Positions 44,117 through 52,815 of a stretch of 64,000 nucleotides of DNA are shown here, piece by piece (the first letter of the stretch is position 1; each line of letters begins with the position of its first letter). Source of the stretch: CAWHHZ01 sp963829355 (GTDB lineage Bacteria; Acidobacteriota; Thermoanaerobaculia; Gp7-AA8; JAHWKK01). Made by a program: the position numbers and the translations under genes. The notes beneath the pieces are model-generated. The model worked only from the letters and a program-made list of their open reading frames with translations. It was not told the origin of the DNA and did no database searches. The stretch lies in NCBI GenBank assembly GCA_963829355.1, contig CAWHHZ010000021.1:248001-312000 (forward strand), in the 5' to 3' direction.

Positions 44117-45776
44117 GTGAGCGAACAGCAAGAGCGGACGCTTCGTATCGTACCTCTCGGTGGTCTGGGTGAGTTCGGTTCGAACACGATGGTGTACGAG
44201 ACGCCGGGCTCGGCGATCGTGGTCGACTGCGGAATGAAGTTCCCTGACCCCTCGATCCTCGGCGTCGACGTCGTGATTCCCGACATGTCGTATCTCGCAT
44301 CGATCCGCGAGAAAGTGGTCGGGATATTTCTGACGCACGCCCATGAGGATCACATCGGGGCCGTCCCGTTTCTCGTGGAGATCGTCGACGCGCCGATTTG
44401 GGGAGGCCAGATGGCGCTCGCGTTCATTCGGGAGAAGTTTCGAGAAATCCAGCCTTCCCGGCAGGTGGAGATCAACGAATTCGAGGCGCGTGCGACGGTC
44501 CAGGTGGGAGACTTCACGATCGAGCCGATCCATGTCACCCATTCGATCGTCGATTCCTATGCACTGGCGATCGAGACTCCCGCGGGCATCGTGTTCCATA
44601 CCGGAGACTTCAAGTTTGATCAGACGCCGGTGGATGGCGTGACCACTGATTTTGCGAGAATTACCGACTACGGCGAACGGGGAGTGCGCGTGCTCGTGAG
44701 CGACTCGACCAACGCCCTGCAGTCCGGGATCTGCGGCTCCGAAGCGACCGTCCGCGACACACTACGGAGCCTGTTCGATCACTCTGAAGGACGAATCCTT
44801 CTCACGACGTTTGCCTCGCACATCCACCGTGTTCAAACGGTGGTCGATCTCGCCGAGGAGTTCGACCGGCATGTGTATTTTGTGGGGCGTTCTCTCGTGC
44901 AGAATGTCGCCATCGCCGAGAAGCTCGGGCATTTGCATGTTCCTCGGTCAGTCAGGCCGATGTCGAAAGATATTGATGCCGAGGACGAGGATGCTGTGAT
45001 CGTCTGCACCGGTTCACAGGGCGAACCTGCCTCGTCGCTTTCGAGAATCGCAAGGGACGAACACCGGCAGGTCTCGGTGGGGCGCGGTGACACCGTCATC
45101 ATTTCGGCGCGCACGATTCCAGGAAATGAGCGCGGGGTCATGCACGTGATCGACAACCTTCTGCGTCGCGAGGTGAATGTCGTGTACGAGGAACCGGGGA
45201 TCCACGTCTCCGGTCACGGTCATCGGGAGGAGCTGAAGTTGATGCTCAGCATGACCGATCCCGAGTTTTTCGTTCCGATGCACGGCTCTCTGCTGAATCT
45301 CGTGAGACACGGAGAGATCGCGGCCGCGACAGGAATCGAGCGTCGCGACATCTTCGTCATCACCAACGGCCAGGTCGTCGAGATCGGCCCGGATGGCGGT
45401 GAAATCCTGGAGGAGACGGTTCCCGCCGGCAAGGTTTTCGTCGATCAGGAGTTCGCCGAGGTTCCGAACATCGTCGTGCGCGATCGCCGGCATCTGGGGG
45501 AAGACGGATTCGTCATCGTGGTTGCCGCTCTTAGCGGCGGGCAAGCTCGCGCGCGAGATGGAGATCATCACGCGTGGGGTGTTTCATGTGGACGAGAGCC
45601 TGGAACTGATCGAGGAAGTGCGCCATCTGCTTTCCTCGCAGATCGACGAGGCGAGGAGGGACGACCTGCGTGACATCGAGAACGTCCAGGAAATGATGCG
45701 AGCGACTCTCAAGAGGTTCTTCAGGAAGCGCTTCGGACGGAGACCGATGATCCTTCCGGTGGTATGGGAGATGTGA
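44117..45776 (+). CDS. rnj: Ribonuclease J, frame broken once
   Basis: A metallo-beta-lactamase/beta-CASP nuclease that processes and degrades RNA. The GTG at 44117 with GAGGAGA six bases upstream starts SEQQERTLRIVPLGGLGEFG; the open frame before it is the end of asnS. The zinc motif is FLTHAHEDHIGAVP, and the beta-CASP parts are SDSTNALQSG, TTFASHIHRVQ and GSQGEPASSLSR. Near 45525-45540 the frame changes; the other frame continues AAGKLAREMEIITRG and ends MILPVVWEM at 45776. The correction gives about 553 residues, a normal RNase J length. Confidence 0.93.
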
Positions 45777-45909
45777 TCGTGTGGCAATCGGCCCCTGTGG
45801 TTGCCGATTTCGCAGGTCGGGATAGAATGGTTCGTTCAGTAGCATCCGACAGATGGTGCTGGCGTATCCACATTCCTGAGATCTCAGCCGCGCGAGGAGA
45901 GTTGTCGAG

Positions 45910-46643
45910 ATGTCGAGGAATCACGCCAGAAACGAGACGAGTCGAACGAATTCAGCTCGGGATTCCGATCCTGGCGAAGATGAATGGCTCGGACGTCGTC
46001 ATGCTCGACTTCAGCCTTCGAGGGTGCAGGCTGGAAAGCCATGTCCCGTTCAAGGTCACGACCAAGGTGGCCGTTTCGTTCGACTGGGGTGACGAGCACA
46101 TCGAGCTGACGGGGGAGGTCATCCGGTGCAAACTGGACAGTGCCTCGGGTGGAAAGATCTTCAACACGGGAATCATTTTCGACGCGCAGACGACGGAATC
46201 GCCGAAGCTGCGGCAGGTCATTGGACGTCAGCTCGAGCGAGCTCTCGAGGAGCAGAAGGCAAACGCGAGAGGAGAGCTCGCCGAGATTCTCGACCACATG
46301 CCGATTTTTTCGGTGGGGGGTACGCTGACTGCGAGTCCGAAGCAGATTGCGGAGGCGTACGAAGGAAAGAACTCGCTGCTGCCATGGACTCGAATTGCCC
46401 GGCAGCGTGGGTACGTCAAGTTCTCCTACGACGGATCCCAGTGGAAGAGGGTTCGCACCTCAGACCCCATGCAGCCCGAGGAAGGGTTTACCGTCTGGGC
46501 CTTTCGAAGATACGGACGATCTCGAGAAACTCAAGAGGGTCTACGAGAAAGCAGACCGTGAAACGCGCGCACTGATCCGTCTGTGCGCCGAGCTGAGCCT
46601 CCACGTCGATGACACGCTCCCCCCGCAGCGATTCGTGCCGTAA
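45910..46643 (+). CDS. PilZ-domain protein, frame broken about twice
   Basis: A c-di-GMP-binding-type PilZ domain. The likely start is the ATG at 45910 (GAGGAGA at 45893), giving MSRNHARNE; near 45925-45938 the frame must change to reach TRRVERIQLGIPILAK, which carries the RR of the c-di-GMP site. The VMLDFSLRGCRLES (D-x-S-x-x-G motif) and NTGIIFD strand complete the domain at about residues 10-105. A second change near 46495-46503 continues as EDTDDLEKLKRVYEKADRET, a likely coiled coil, ending QRFVP at 46643. An earlier start in the other frame (45827) is the alternative to the first correction. Confidence 0.75.
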
Positions 46644-46653
46644 GAGCAGGGCG

Positions 46654-46957
46654 CGAGGGTTCAAGGGTTCAAGGAACGGTCGCTCCGTTCGAAATGACAC
46701 GATGTCATCCTGAGCGAAGCGAAGGATCGCGTACGGCACGACTCGAAGTGAATTGCGGAGGGGACTGAGGGCGAGTATGACTCCACGCGATCCTTCGACC
46801 GTCCTCCTCCCGCTGCGCGGGATCCGGCGGCTCAGGATGACGAGCGTAGGACTTTGCTCTGTTGAACCCCTGAACCCCTGAACCCCTGAACACTTGAACC
46901 CCTGAACACTTGAACTCTTGAACCCTTGAACCTCTGAACCTCTGAACCTTCGACCCT
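46654..46957. repeat. Nested repeat block: GTTCAAGG arms around a GTCATCCTGAG unit (copy 8)
   Basis: Left arm GGGTTCAAGGGTTCAAGG (46657-46674). Inner unit GTCATCCTGAGCGAAGCGAA to GGCGGCTCAGGATGAC (46704-46841). Right arm is a long inverted array of CTGAACCCCTGAACCC from 46861 to 46955. The inner unit and the arms can each form hairpins, one inside the other. It fills a convergent junction; no coding sequence is present. Confidence 0.88.
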
Positions 46958-47860
46958 CTACTCGTTCCGAACGCGCTCGATCTCGTTCTCCAGGACCAGG
47001 TTCATTGAGAAATTTTCGAGTGAGATCGATTTCGCTGCGGTCTCCAGCAGCGCCTCAGCGGGAGCGAGACCGATCAACTCGCTCGAGATGATTTCGATTC
47101 CGCGCGACTCTGCTTCCCGTTTCACTGCGCTGAACGCCTCCCACATCGACGTTTGCCCGTAGTCGAGCAGATTCATCGATACCTGGACCAGTCCACGTGA
47201 GGCAAGTCGTATCGGTATGGCGCGTACCGCAGGTAGTCCTCCGCTGATCTCCCGGACAGCTCGTGCGATCTCCTCCGCGATGCGCATATCGTCAGTCGAC
47301 AACTGGACGTTGAAGGCAATCAGTGGGCGGCGAGCGCCGACGATGGCGACCCCAGCCGACGGGTGAGGCTCTGTGGAACCGAAGTCGGGCTTCCACTCGG
47401 AAGTTGTCATCTTGCGACTGAGTTTCGAGAGACCTCCGCTCCGGATGGCCGGGAGCGCGCGTCGGTAGTCCGCTCTTGCGGCGTATTCGTAAAGAAACAC
47501 CGGGATGGAAAACTGCTCCGCTATGGCTCTGGCAACGTCGATCGAGAGATCCACACATTGCTGCATCTCGGTACCAGCCAGGGGTACGAACGGAAGGACG
47601 TCGACTGCGCCGACTCGTGGATGTTCTCCTTCCTGTGTGCGAAGGTCGATTCGCATGAGGGCGGCCTCGAACAGCCGGAGCGATGCTTCGCGCAGCCTTG
47701 TTGGGTCGGCCGAAGCGTAGCTGAGGACGGTTCTGTTGTGATCGGGATCGGGTGCCGTGCCGAGGTAGATGATTCCGGCGACGGAGCGAACGGCGGCCTC
47801 GAGAGCGGCGATGACCGCGGCGTCCCGTCCTTCACTCACGTTCGGGATGGCTTCGATCAT
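46958..47860 (-). CDS. Glutamate formimidoyltransferase
   Basis: A 300-residue single-function formiminotransferase (the N-terminal part of FTCD). It has the family start IEAIPNVSEGRDAAVIAALE, a glycine-rich block GEHPRVGAVDVLPFVPL with its catalytic His, and the STEPHPSAGVAIVGARRPLIA region. It transfers a formimino group from formiminoglutamate (histidine catabolism) to tetrahydrofolate. No cyclodeaminase domain or hut genes are nearby. It lies next to hpt in the same direction, 13 bases apart. Confidence 0.92.
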   Translation of the reverse strand: MIEAIPNVSEGRDAAVIAALEAAVRSVAGIIYLGTAPDPDHNRTVLSYASADPTRLREASLRLFEAALMRIDLRTQEGEHPRVGAVDVLPFVPLAGTEMQQCVDLSIDVARAIAEQFSIPVFLYEYAARADYRRALPAIRSGGLSKLSRKMTTSEWKPDFGSTEPHPSAGVAIVGARRPLIAFNVQLSTDDMRIAEEIARAVREISGGLPAVRAIPIRLASRGLVQVSMNLLDYGQTSMWEAFSAVKREAESRGIEIISSELIGLAPAEALLETAAKSISLENFSMNLVLENEIERVRNE

Positions 47861-47873
47861 TGGAGGTCCGGGA

Positions 47874-48386
47874 TCAGTCGATCACGCGGATGTCGGGTAG
47901 ATTGCGATAGCGCTCGGCGTGGTCGAGCCCGTATCCGATCACGAAATGAGGATCGATCTGAAAACCGACGTAGTCGGGGGTGAACTCGACCTTGCGGTTG
48001 GCGGCTTTGTCGAGAAGTGTGGCGAAACGGACCTTGGATGCGCCGCGGTTGAGAATGTATCTGTGGACTTCCCGTGCCGTGAGTCCCGTATCGACGATAT
48101 CCTCGATTACGAGCACGCTTTTGCCATGCATGTCGAGCTGCGGCTCCTTGAGTACGGTGACGACGCCGGACGAGGTCGTGCTGTCACCGTAGCTCGAGAC
48201 CTGGAGGAAATCGATGGCCACTTCCCCTCCGATTGTCCTCACCAGGTCAGTCGTGAAGAAGACTGCCCCCTTGAGGACGCACAGGGCGATGATTTGATCG
48301 TCTCCGAAATCACGACGGATTTCCTGTCCGAGGGCGGCGACTCGTTCCTGGATCTGCTGGCTGGAAATTATGGTTCTTGCGCTCAT
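47874..48386 (-). CDS. hpt: Hypoxanthine phosphoribosyltransferase
   Basis: About 170 residues from the ATG at 48386 (the longer open frame upstream overlaps the next gene). The PRPP-binding motif VLVIEDIVDTGLTAREV is at about residue 100. The ALCVLKGAVFFTTDLVR and QVSSYGDSTTSSG parts are characteristic of Hpt. It salvages hypoxanthine (and guanine) to nucleotides. It is divergent from the 518-residue unknown protein, with a 49-base gap. Confidence 0.94.
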   Translation of the reverse strand: MSARTIISSQQIQERVAALGQEIRRDFGDDQIIALCVLKGAVFFTTDLVRTIGGEVAIDFLQVSSYGDSTTSSGVVTVLKEPQLDMHGKSVLVIEDIVDTGLTAREVHRYILNRGASKVRFATLLDKAANRKVEFTPDYVGFQIDPHFVIGYGLDHAERYRNLPDIRVID

Positions 48387-48435
48387 TTGTGCCAGAATTC
48401 TAGCAGACCGAAAAAGTCGGGAAGGTGGGGGAGGT

Positions 48436-49992
48436 ATGTCGGTCGAAGAAATCTCGGCACTGCACAATCGTTTCGTCCGGCTGTCAGACAAGTTCAAGTC
48501 GATCTGGACGTACCACCAGTTCGCTCAGGGGGTCTTCAAGAACCTGATCGAGCACAAGCTTCCGTACAACATCGATTTTCAGAGTGTCTATCAGCCACTC
48601 AAGCAGGCCCAGCCACTGATTCAGTCGGCCCGCCCCGATTCTGCCCGCGATCTCCTCAATGCTGCGCAGCGCGATCTGGAGAAAGTGATTCACCAGATGA
48701 TGCCGGCGGATCAGTTCATTTCCGCCTCCGTGATGCGGCGTTTCTTCGAGCGACTCGACAGGCAGGACGACAAGATCATTTTCTACCTGATCAAGTTCTA
48801 TCTGTTCATCGAAACGATCGAGGATGATCAGGTGGATAAACTCGACTTCCTCTTCACGCGCATCGCTGAGGACTACATTCAGGAGCGCGAAGAGTACGCA
48901 CCGCGCGATTCGCTCGCTCTGCGCCAGACCTTCCAGAGTCTGCTGTCGGTCAGGGAAGTCGAGCAGCCGGCCCAGGACGATCTGATGCGGGTGATCTCGA
49001 AGCTCAGTGATCTGAAGGACGAGATCGACCACGTCGAAAAGTTCGATGATCTGTCGGATCGCAACATGGTGGGGCGGCTCAGAGAAATGAAGCGCACCGC
49101 CGGTGAAGCGTTTTTCCATCCGGATGTGTTGCTCGCCATCGTCCAGGCAAACATCAGCATGAAGAATCGTTCACGGGTTCTCTTCAGCCAGGAAGAGGCG
49201 CTGATCCTCAAAAACGCACAGCGACTTCTCGAAAATGACCGAAACATCAAGGAGGGCTTTGCGGCATCGGATCCGAGCATCAGCGCCGAGTTGGAGAGAT
49301 TCCGGGAGTTCAAGCAGAAATTCGACGAGTCACGAGCCACATCGAATCTCAAATTCGACGCGCTCACGCGGTTGAAGGAAAGCATGAAGAAGCTCCTCGG
49401 CGACTTCGACAAGCAGGAAGTCCCCGACGTCGATCAGGTCGAGCCGGCAATCGAGCAGGCCGAGCGTATGCATCAGGTCGAGCGTGTGTTTGGCGACGAT
49501 CCGCTGCTCAACGATCACCTGATCCAGATCGTCGAGGCGCTCGCACCGTGGGCGGAGAGGGTAGGTCCGGCCGGCCGGCTGGCAGAGGAAGTCGTGAGTG
49601 ATCTCCGCCTGGAGAAATGGGAAGCGGAGGCGTGGTTCAGGCTTTCGCGGAACGAGCAGTCGGAAGATCTGCTGAACGAGCGCGATCGACTCTATGTACG
49701 AGCGGCCGCGCTGCGGGCACGAATAAGCGTGGAAGCGAAGGAGCTCTCGCAGCGGATGGATGGCGTCAGGATGGAACAGAACTTCCTGATCCACGTCAAG
49801 TCGACTCTTTCGGCCGCAGAGCGGTTCGACGGTGCGTTTGGCTCCATGATCCAGGCGGTCGGTCACCGTTGGCGGCCGGAAGACCTCCGGCGCCTCCACC
49901 GCTCGCGCATCCGCCTGTTCCGCGAATTTTCGGGGCTTTGGCTCCTCTACGACCAGTTCATGGAAGAAAACCCCGGAGATTTCACACATTGA
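48436..49992 (+). CDS. Large charged alpha-helical cytoplasmic protein, unknown family
   Basis: A 518-residue protein starting at the ATG at 48436 with GGGGGAGG close upstream. It has no signal peptide and no membrane segment. It is rich in Leu, Glu, Lys and Arg in amphipathic helices (for example LNAAQRDLEKVIHQMM, LKFDALTRLKESMKKLLGDF), probably a helical bundle with coiled-coil parts. I do not recognise a domain or catalytic motif. Its TGA overlaps a TTG start of the FAH hydrolase (TTGA), so the two are coupled, but the pairing gives no clear function. Confidence 0.75.
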   Translation: MSVEEISALHNRFVRLSDKFKSIWTYHQFAQGVFKNLIEHKLPYNIDFQSVYQPLKQAQPLIQSARPDSARDLLNAAQRDLEKVIHQMMPADQFISASVMRRFFERLDRQDDKIIFYLIKFYLFIETIEDDQVDKLDFLFTRIAEDYIQEREEYAPRDSLALRQTFQSLLSVREVEQPAQDDLMRVISKLSDLKDEIDHVEKFDDLSDRNMVGRLREMKRTAGEAFFHPDVLLAIVQANISMKNRSRVLFSQEEALILKNAQRLLENDRNIKEGFAASDPSISAELERFREFKQKFDESRATSNLKFDALTRLKESMKKLLGDFDKQEVPDVDQVEPAIEQAERMHQVERVFGDDPLLNDHLIQIVEALAPWAERVGPAGRLAEEVVSDLRLEKWEAEAWFRLSRNEQSEDLLNERDRLYVRAAALRARISVEAKELSQRMDGVRMEQNFLIHVKSTLSAAERFDGAFGSMIQAVGHRWRPEDLRRLHRSRIRLFREFSGLWLLYDQFMEENPGDFTH

Positions 49993-50756
49993 AGATCTGC
50001 CGCGTCCTGATCGCCGGAGATCAGTACCCTCATTTCGCCGTCCTCGCGGGGGAGTCCGTCCGGATTCTCGAGAACGATCCCTGGCTTTCGACAGAACTGC
50101 ATGAAGGAAAGATCAGTCGCGAGGATGTGACCCTCATCGCGCCCGTCGTCCCCACGAAGATCCTCGCTATCGGCAGAAACTATGCGGCGCATGCGAAGGA
50201 GCTCGGAAACGTGGTCGGCGATGTTCCTCTGCTGTTCTCGAAGCCTCCGTCCTCGGTCGTTGGGCCGGACGACGCGATCGTTCTGCCTCCTGAGTCCGAG
50301 CGCGTCGACCACGAGGGGGAGCTGGCAATCGTCATCGGCCGCCGGTGCCGCAGAGTACCTCGCGAACGATGGAGAGATGTTGTCCTTGGATTCACCTGCG
50401 CGAACGATGTGACGGCGCGTGATATCCAGAAACGTGACGTTCAGTTCACTCGCGGGAAGGGCTTCGACACCTTCTGCCCGATCGGACCATGGATCGAGAC
50501 GGAGCTGGATCCCTCCGACGTCCGCGTCACCACGCGAGTCAACGGAGAGCTCCGGCAGGATGGCCGAACCTCCGATCTCGCATTCCCCGTCCCGTATCTC
50601 ATCGAATTCGTGTCTGCCTGTATGACGCTGGAGCCGGGCGATCTGATCCTGACCGGAACTCCAGAAGGCGTAGGCCCGCTCACCCATGGCGATGTCGTTG
50701 AGGTCGAGATCGAAGGGCTCGGCAACCTGACGAATCGAGTCGAAAAAGAAAAGTGA
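49989..50756 (+). CDS. Fumarylacetoacetate hydrolase-family protein
   Basis: A 255-residue FAH-fold enzyme. The TTG at 49989 overlaps the previous stop and gives KICRVLIAGDQYPHF; frames further upstream are not coding. Family motifs are ILAIGRNYAAHAKELG, the metal-binding DHEGELAIVIGRRC, and FTCANDVTARDIQKRD with the catalytic GKGFDTFCPIGPWI region and LTGTPEGVGPL. Members hydrolyse or decarboxylate beta-dicarbonyl acids (fumarylpyruvate, oxaloacetate and others). The exact substrate is not readable. Confidence 0.9.
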   Translation: MKICRVLIAGDQYPHFAVLAGESVRILENDPWLSTELHEGKISREDVTLIAPVVPTKILAIGRNYAAHAKELGNVVGDVPLLFSKPPSSVVGPDDAIVLPPESERVDHEGELAIVIGRRCRRVPRERWRDVVLGFTCANDVTARDIQKRDVQFTRGKGFDTFCPIGPWIETELDPSDVRVTTRVNGELRQDGRTSDLAFPVPYLIEFVSACMTLEPGDLILTGTPEGVGPLTHGDVVEVEIEGLGNLTNRVEKEK

Positions 50757-50785
50757 AGAAAATTGAAAGAAAAGTCTTCAGGTAA

Positions 50786-50814
50786 TTGACATCCGCCCTT
50801 CTCGAGCCGACATT
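50786..50814 (+). promoter_or_regulatory. Candidate promoter of the Lys-rich small ORF
   Basis: A perfect TTGACA and a weaker GACATT (A2 and T6 matching) 17 bases apart, just after the FAH gene ends and about 108 bases before the small ATG. Confidence 0.45.
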
Positions 50815-50922
50815 TCAGGCAGGAGCAGAAATGCTTCTGGCTTCATTCCCGGAGGGTTCGGGAAGTTCGCCCGAGGGCGCGACCGTGATGGTCCCGCACG
50901 GCACGAAAGGTGGTGAGACTCG

Positions 50923-50976
50923 ATGGCCGAAAAGAAGACGAAGAAAGAGACGAAGAAACCCGCAAAGAAGAAGTAA
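50923..50976 (+). CDS. Tiny lysine-rich ORF (17 aa)
   Basis: ATG to TAA gives MAEKKTKKETKKPAKKK, 17 residues, ten of them lysine. AAAGGTGG lies about 10 bases upstream, and an in-frame TGA at 50914 shows the ORF cannot start earlier. A textbook terminator follows nine bases after the stop. The peptide resembles the Lys/Ala/Pro tails of histone H1-like bacterial proteins and would be cationic. It is either a real microprotein or part of a small RNA. Confidence 0.5.
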   Translation: MAEKKTKKETKKPAKKK

Positions 50977-50984
50977 TTGAATCA

Positions 50985-51008
50985 GGCCCCGGAAACGGGG
51001 CCTTTTTA
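50985..51008 (+). terminator. Rho-independent terminator
   Basis: GGCCCC, loop GGAAAC, GGGGCC and then TTTTT. It ends the small Lys-rich transcription unit. A short CAGTCGT array follows at 51011-51033. Confidence 0.95.
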
Positions 51009-51088
51009 GTTTTCAGTCGTCAGTCGTCAGTCGACTGACCCTGTAACCTTCGGCGGTTCGGATCGTTCTAATGGAGAGGGAGGGTGAG

Positions 51089-51769
51089 ATGACGAAACGA
51101 TTCGCGATTGTGCTTGCGGGGGTAATGCTGTTCGGACCAGGAGTGTCCGCGTCGGAACCGGAGACGACGGAGATCTCACACCGCTATGAGAGTGGAACCG
51201 TGCGGCGTGTCGAGATCGAGTTGCCTCCCGGGACGTCACTGATCGTCAGAACCGCCAGGGAGCCGGTCATCTCGATCGAGGGCACTGCGAAAGTCAATTT
51301 CGAAGGTTCCCCGTCGCGACTCAAGCGAAAGGCGATTCTCGAGGGGCTCGATGTCGAAGGGATCATCGAGAGCTCGAACCGCCTCAGGATTGTCGATACG
51401 CGGGAGGGGAAGGCGAGGAGCGGCTGGGCGCGGCGTCTCCTGACCGAGTACGCGGTCACGATCACTGTCCCGGAGTGGACAAACGTCGAGGTCCAGCAGC
51501 GCGATGGAAGCGTCACGCTGGACGGCGATTTCGGAGATGTGATCGCAGATCTGCGTGCTGGTCAACTCAGCGCGAAGCTTCCGAAGGCCCGAGTCAAGGA
51601 TCTGTCTGCGCGTACCCGGGCGGGCGAAGTCAGAGCAGATTTCGGACGCGTCACCGAGGAGCGGCAGGGTCTGTTCCCGGGCGAAGCGACGTATGCGAAT
51701 CCGTCAGGCCAGACAACAGTCAGCCTGACGGTCACCTTCGGTGAGATCGACGTCAAGCTCGTGGAGTAG
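51089..51769 (+). CDS. Secreted DUF4097-like beta-helical protein
   Basis: About 226 residues from the ATG at 51089 (GGGAGGGTGAG upstream). A signal peptide (FAIVLAGVMLFGPGVSA) is followed by repeated short beta strands (VAITITVPEWTNVEVQQ, SVTLDGDFGDVIADLRAG, ARTRAGEVRADFG), the pattern of the DUF4097/DUF2807 right-handed beta-helix. It ends VTFGEIDVKLVE. Such proteins are exported and often sit with anti-sigma systems, but none is here. Its function is unknown. Confidence 0.75.
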   Translation: MTKRFAIVLAGVMLFGPGVSASEPETTEISHRYESGTVRRVEIELPPGTSLIVRTAREPVISIEGTAKVNFEGSPSRLKRKAILEGLDVEGIIESSNRLRIVDTREGKARSGWARRLLTEYAVTITVPEWTNVEVQQRDGSVTLDGDFGDVIADLRAGQLSAKLPKARVKDLSARTRAGEVRADFGRVTEERQGLFPGEATYANPSGQTTVSLTVTFGEIDVKLVE

Positions 51770-51911
51770 AGTTCTGTCGGTCGTTCCTCCGCGTCGCATG
51801 TTCACGAGCCATCAAGACATCCTCGGAACCCGGCGGTTCATGGAGATTCAACGTCGCGTGGAGGTCGTGTTGGCTCGGGGGGATATGCGCCGTCTGATGA
51901 CGGTGCTCATG

Positions 51912-52691
51912 TCAGCCGACCTGCACAGTCAGCATGGAGACGGATCCGCCGTCGATGCCCTCCACAGGAAATGAAACCGCCTCTTCCGGCTCGGCAGCGC
52001 CGAGGACGTAGAGGAGGGGGAGATAGTGCTCAGGGGTGGGGGCAGCGAGCTTGGCGTCGTTGCCCAGCGACTCATAGTCGACGAGCGGTTGAACGTCTCC
52101 GCTGGTCATGAGCCTGCGGGCCTTCTGCTCGAACCGCACTGCCCAGTCGAACGGATCGGCCGGATGGCGTCCCCACGAGTAGCTATGGAGGTTGTGGATC
52201 AGGTTCCCACTGCCGATTACCAGAACTTCCTCCTCACGCAGGGGAGCCAGTCGCTGGCCCATCTCGTAGTGCCAGCGGGCAGGCCGAGTCTCGTCGATGC
52301 CGAGTTGCACGACAGGGACATCTGCATGGGGAAAGACGTGGCAGAGAACCGACCATGTGCCGTGGTCGAGACCCCACTCCTGATCGAGTCGGACCTCGAC
52401 CGGATCGAGAAGGTGCCGGACCTGCTGTGCGAGCGCCGGGTCTCCGGGAGCTGGATAATCCATTGCGTAGAGCTCGCGTGGAAAGCCGCCGAAGTCATGG
52501 ATCGTACGCGGTCTCTCCATAGCCGTGACGGCGGTGCCGGGGAGATACCAGTGCGCAGACACGCAGACGATACCGCGAGGTTTGCCCGCCGACCGGCCGA
52601 TGCGCTTCCACCCTTCGGTCCAGGCGTTGCGCTCGATGGCATTGAGAGGATTCCCGTGACCAAAGAACACGGCCGGCATTCGTGACGTCAT
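51912..52691 (-). CDS. ygiD: 4,5-DOPA dioxygenase extradiol-like protein (YgiD)
   Basis: A 259-residue member of the class III extradiol dioxygenase-like LigB fold. Metal ligands sit in FFGHGNPLNA (His), SAHWYLPG (His), GLDHGTWSVL (His) and IGSGNLIHNLHSYSWG (His). Length and motifs match YgiD. It would cleave a catechol-type ring using a mononuclear metal; the natural substrate is unknown. It runs opposite to the preceding DUF4097-like gene and in the same direction as yyaL. Confidence 0.93.
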   Translation of the reverse strand: MTSRMPAVFFGHGNPLNAIERNAWTEGWKRIGRSAGKPRGIVCVSAHWYLPGTAVTAMERPRTIHDFGGFPRELYAMDYPAPGDPALAQQVRHLLDPVEVRLDQEWGLDHGTWSVLCHVFPHADVPVVQLGIDETRPARWHYEMGQRLAPLREEEVLVIGSGNLIHNLHSYSWGRHPADPFDWAVRFEQKARRLMTSGDVQPLVDYESLGNDAKLAAPTPEHYLPLLYVLGAAEPEEAVSFPVEGIDGGSVSMLTVQVG

Positions 52692-52815
52692 GACTGGCTT
52701 CCTTAGAGGTGGTTATGGGCCGCGGGCTGTGAGAGTGACTATAGCAATCGGCGTGCAGCCGGGTCAGCCGTCAATCGTTCGCTTGCGATACTCTGGTGCT
52801 CCTCCGACCGAAGGT

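Noticed and set aside
46958..47860. Histidine-use (hut) operon suggested by the formiminotransferase
   Set aside because: No hutH, hutU, hutI or cyclodeaminase is nearby, and the neighbour is hpt. The gene is probably used in folate one-carbon metabolism by itself.
51741..51974. A 77-codon plus-strand frame between the DUF4097-like gene and ygiD
   Set aside because: It overlaps both neighbours, has no clear ribosome site and is Ser/Arg-rich without hydrophobic or domain pattern.
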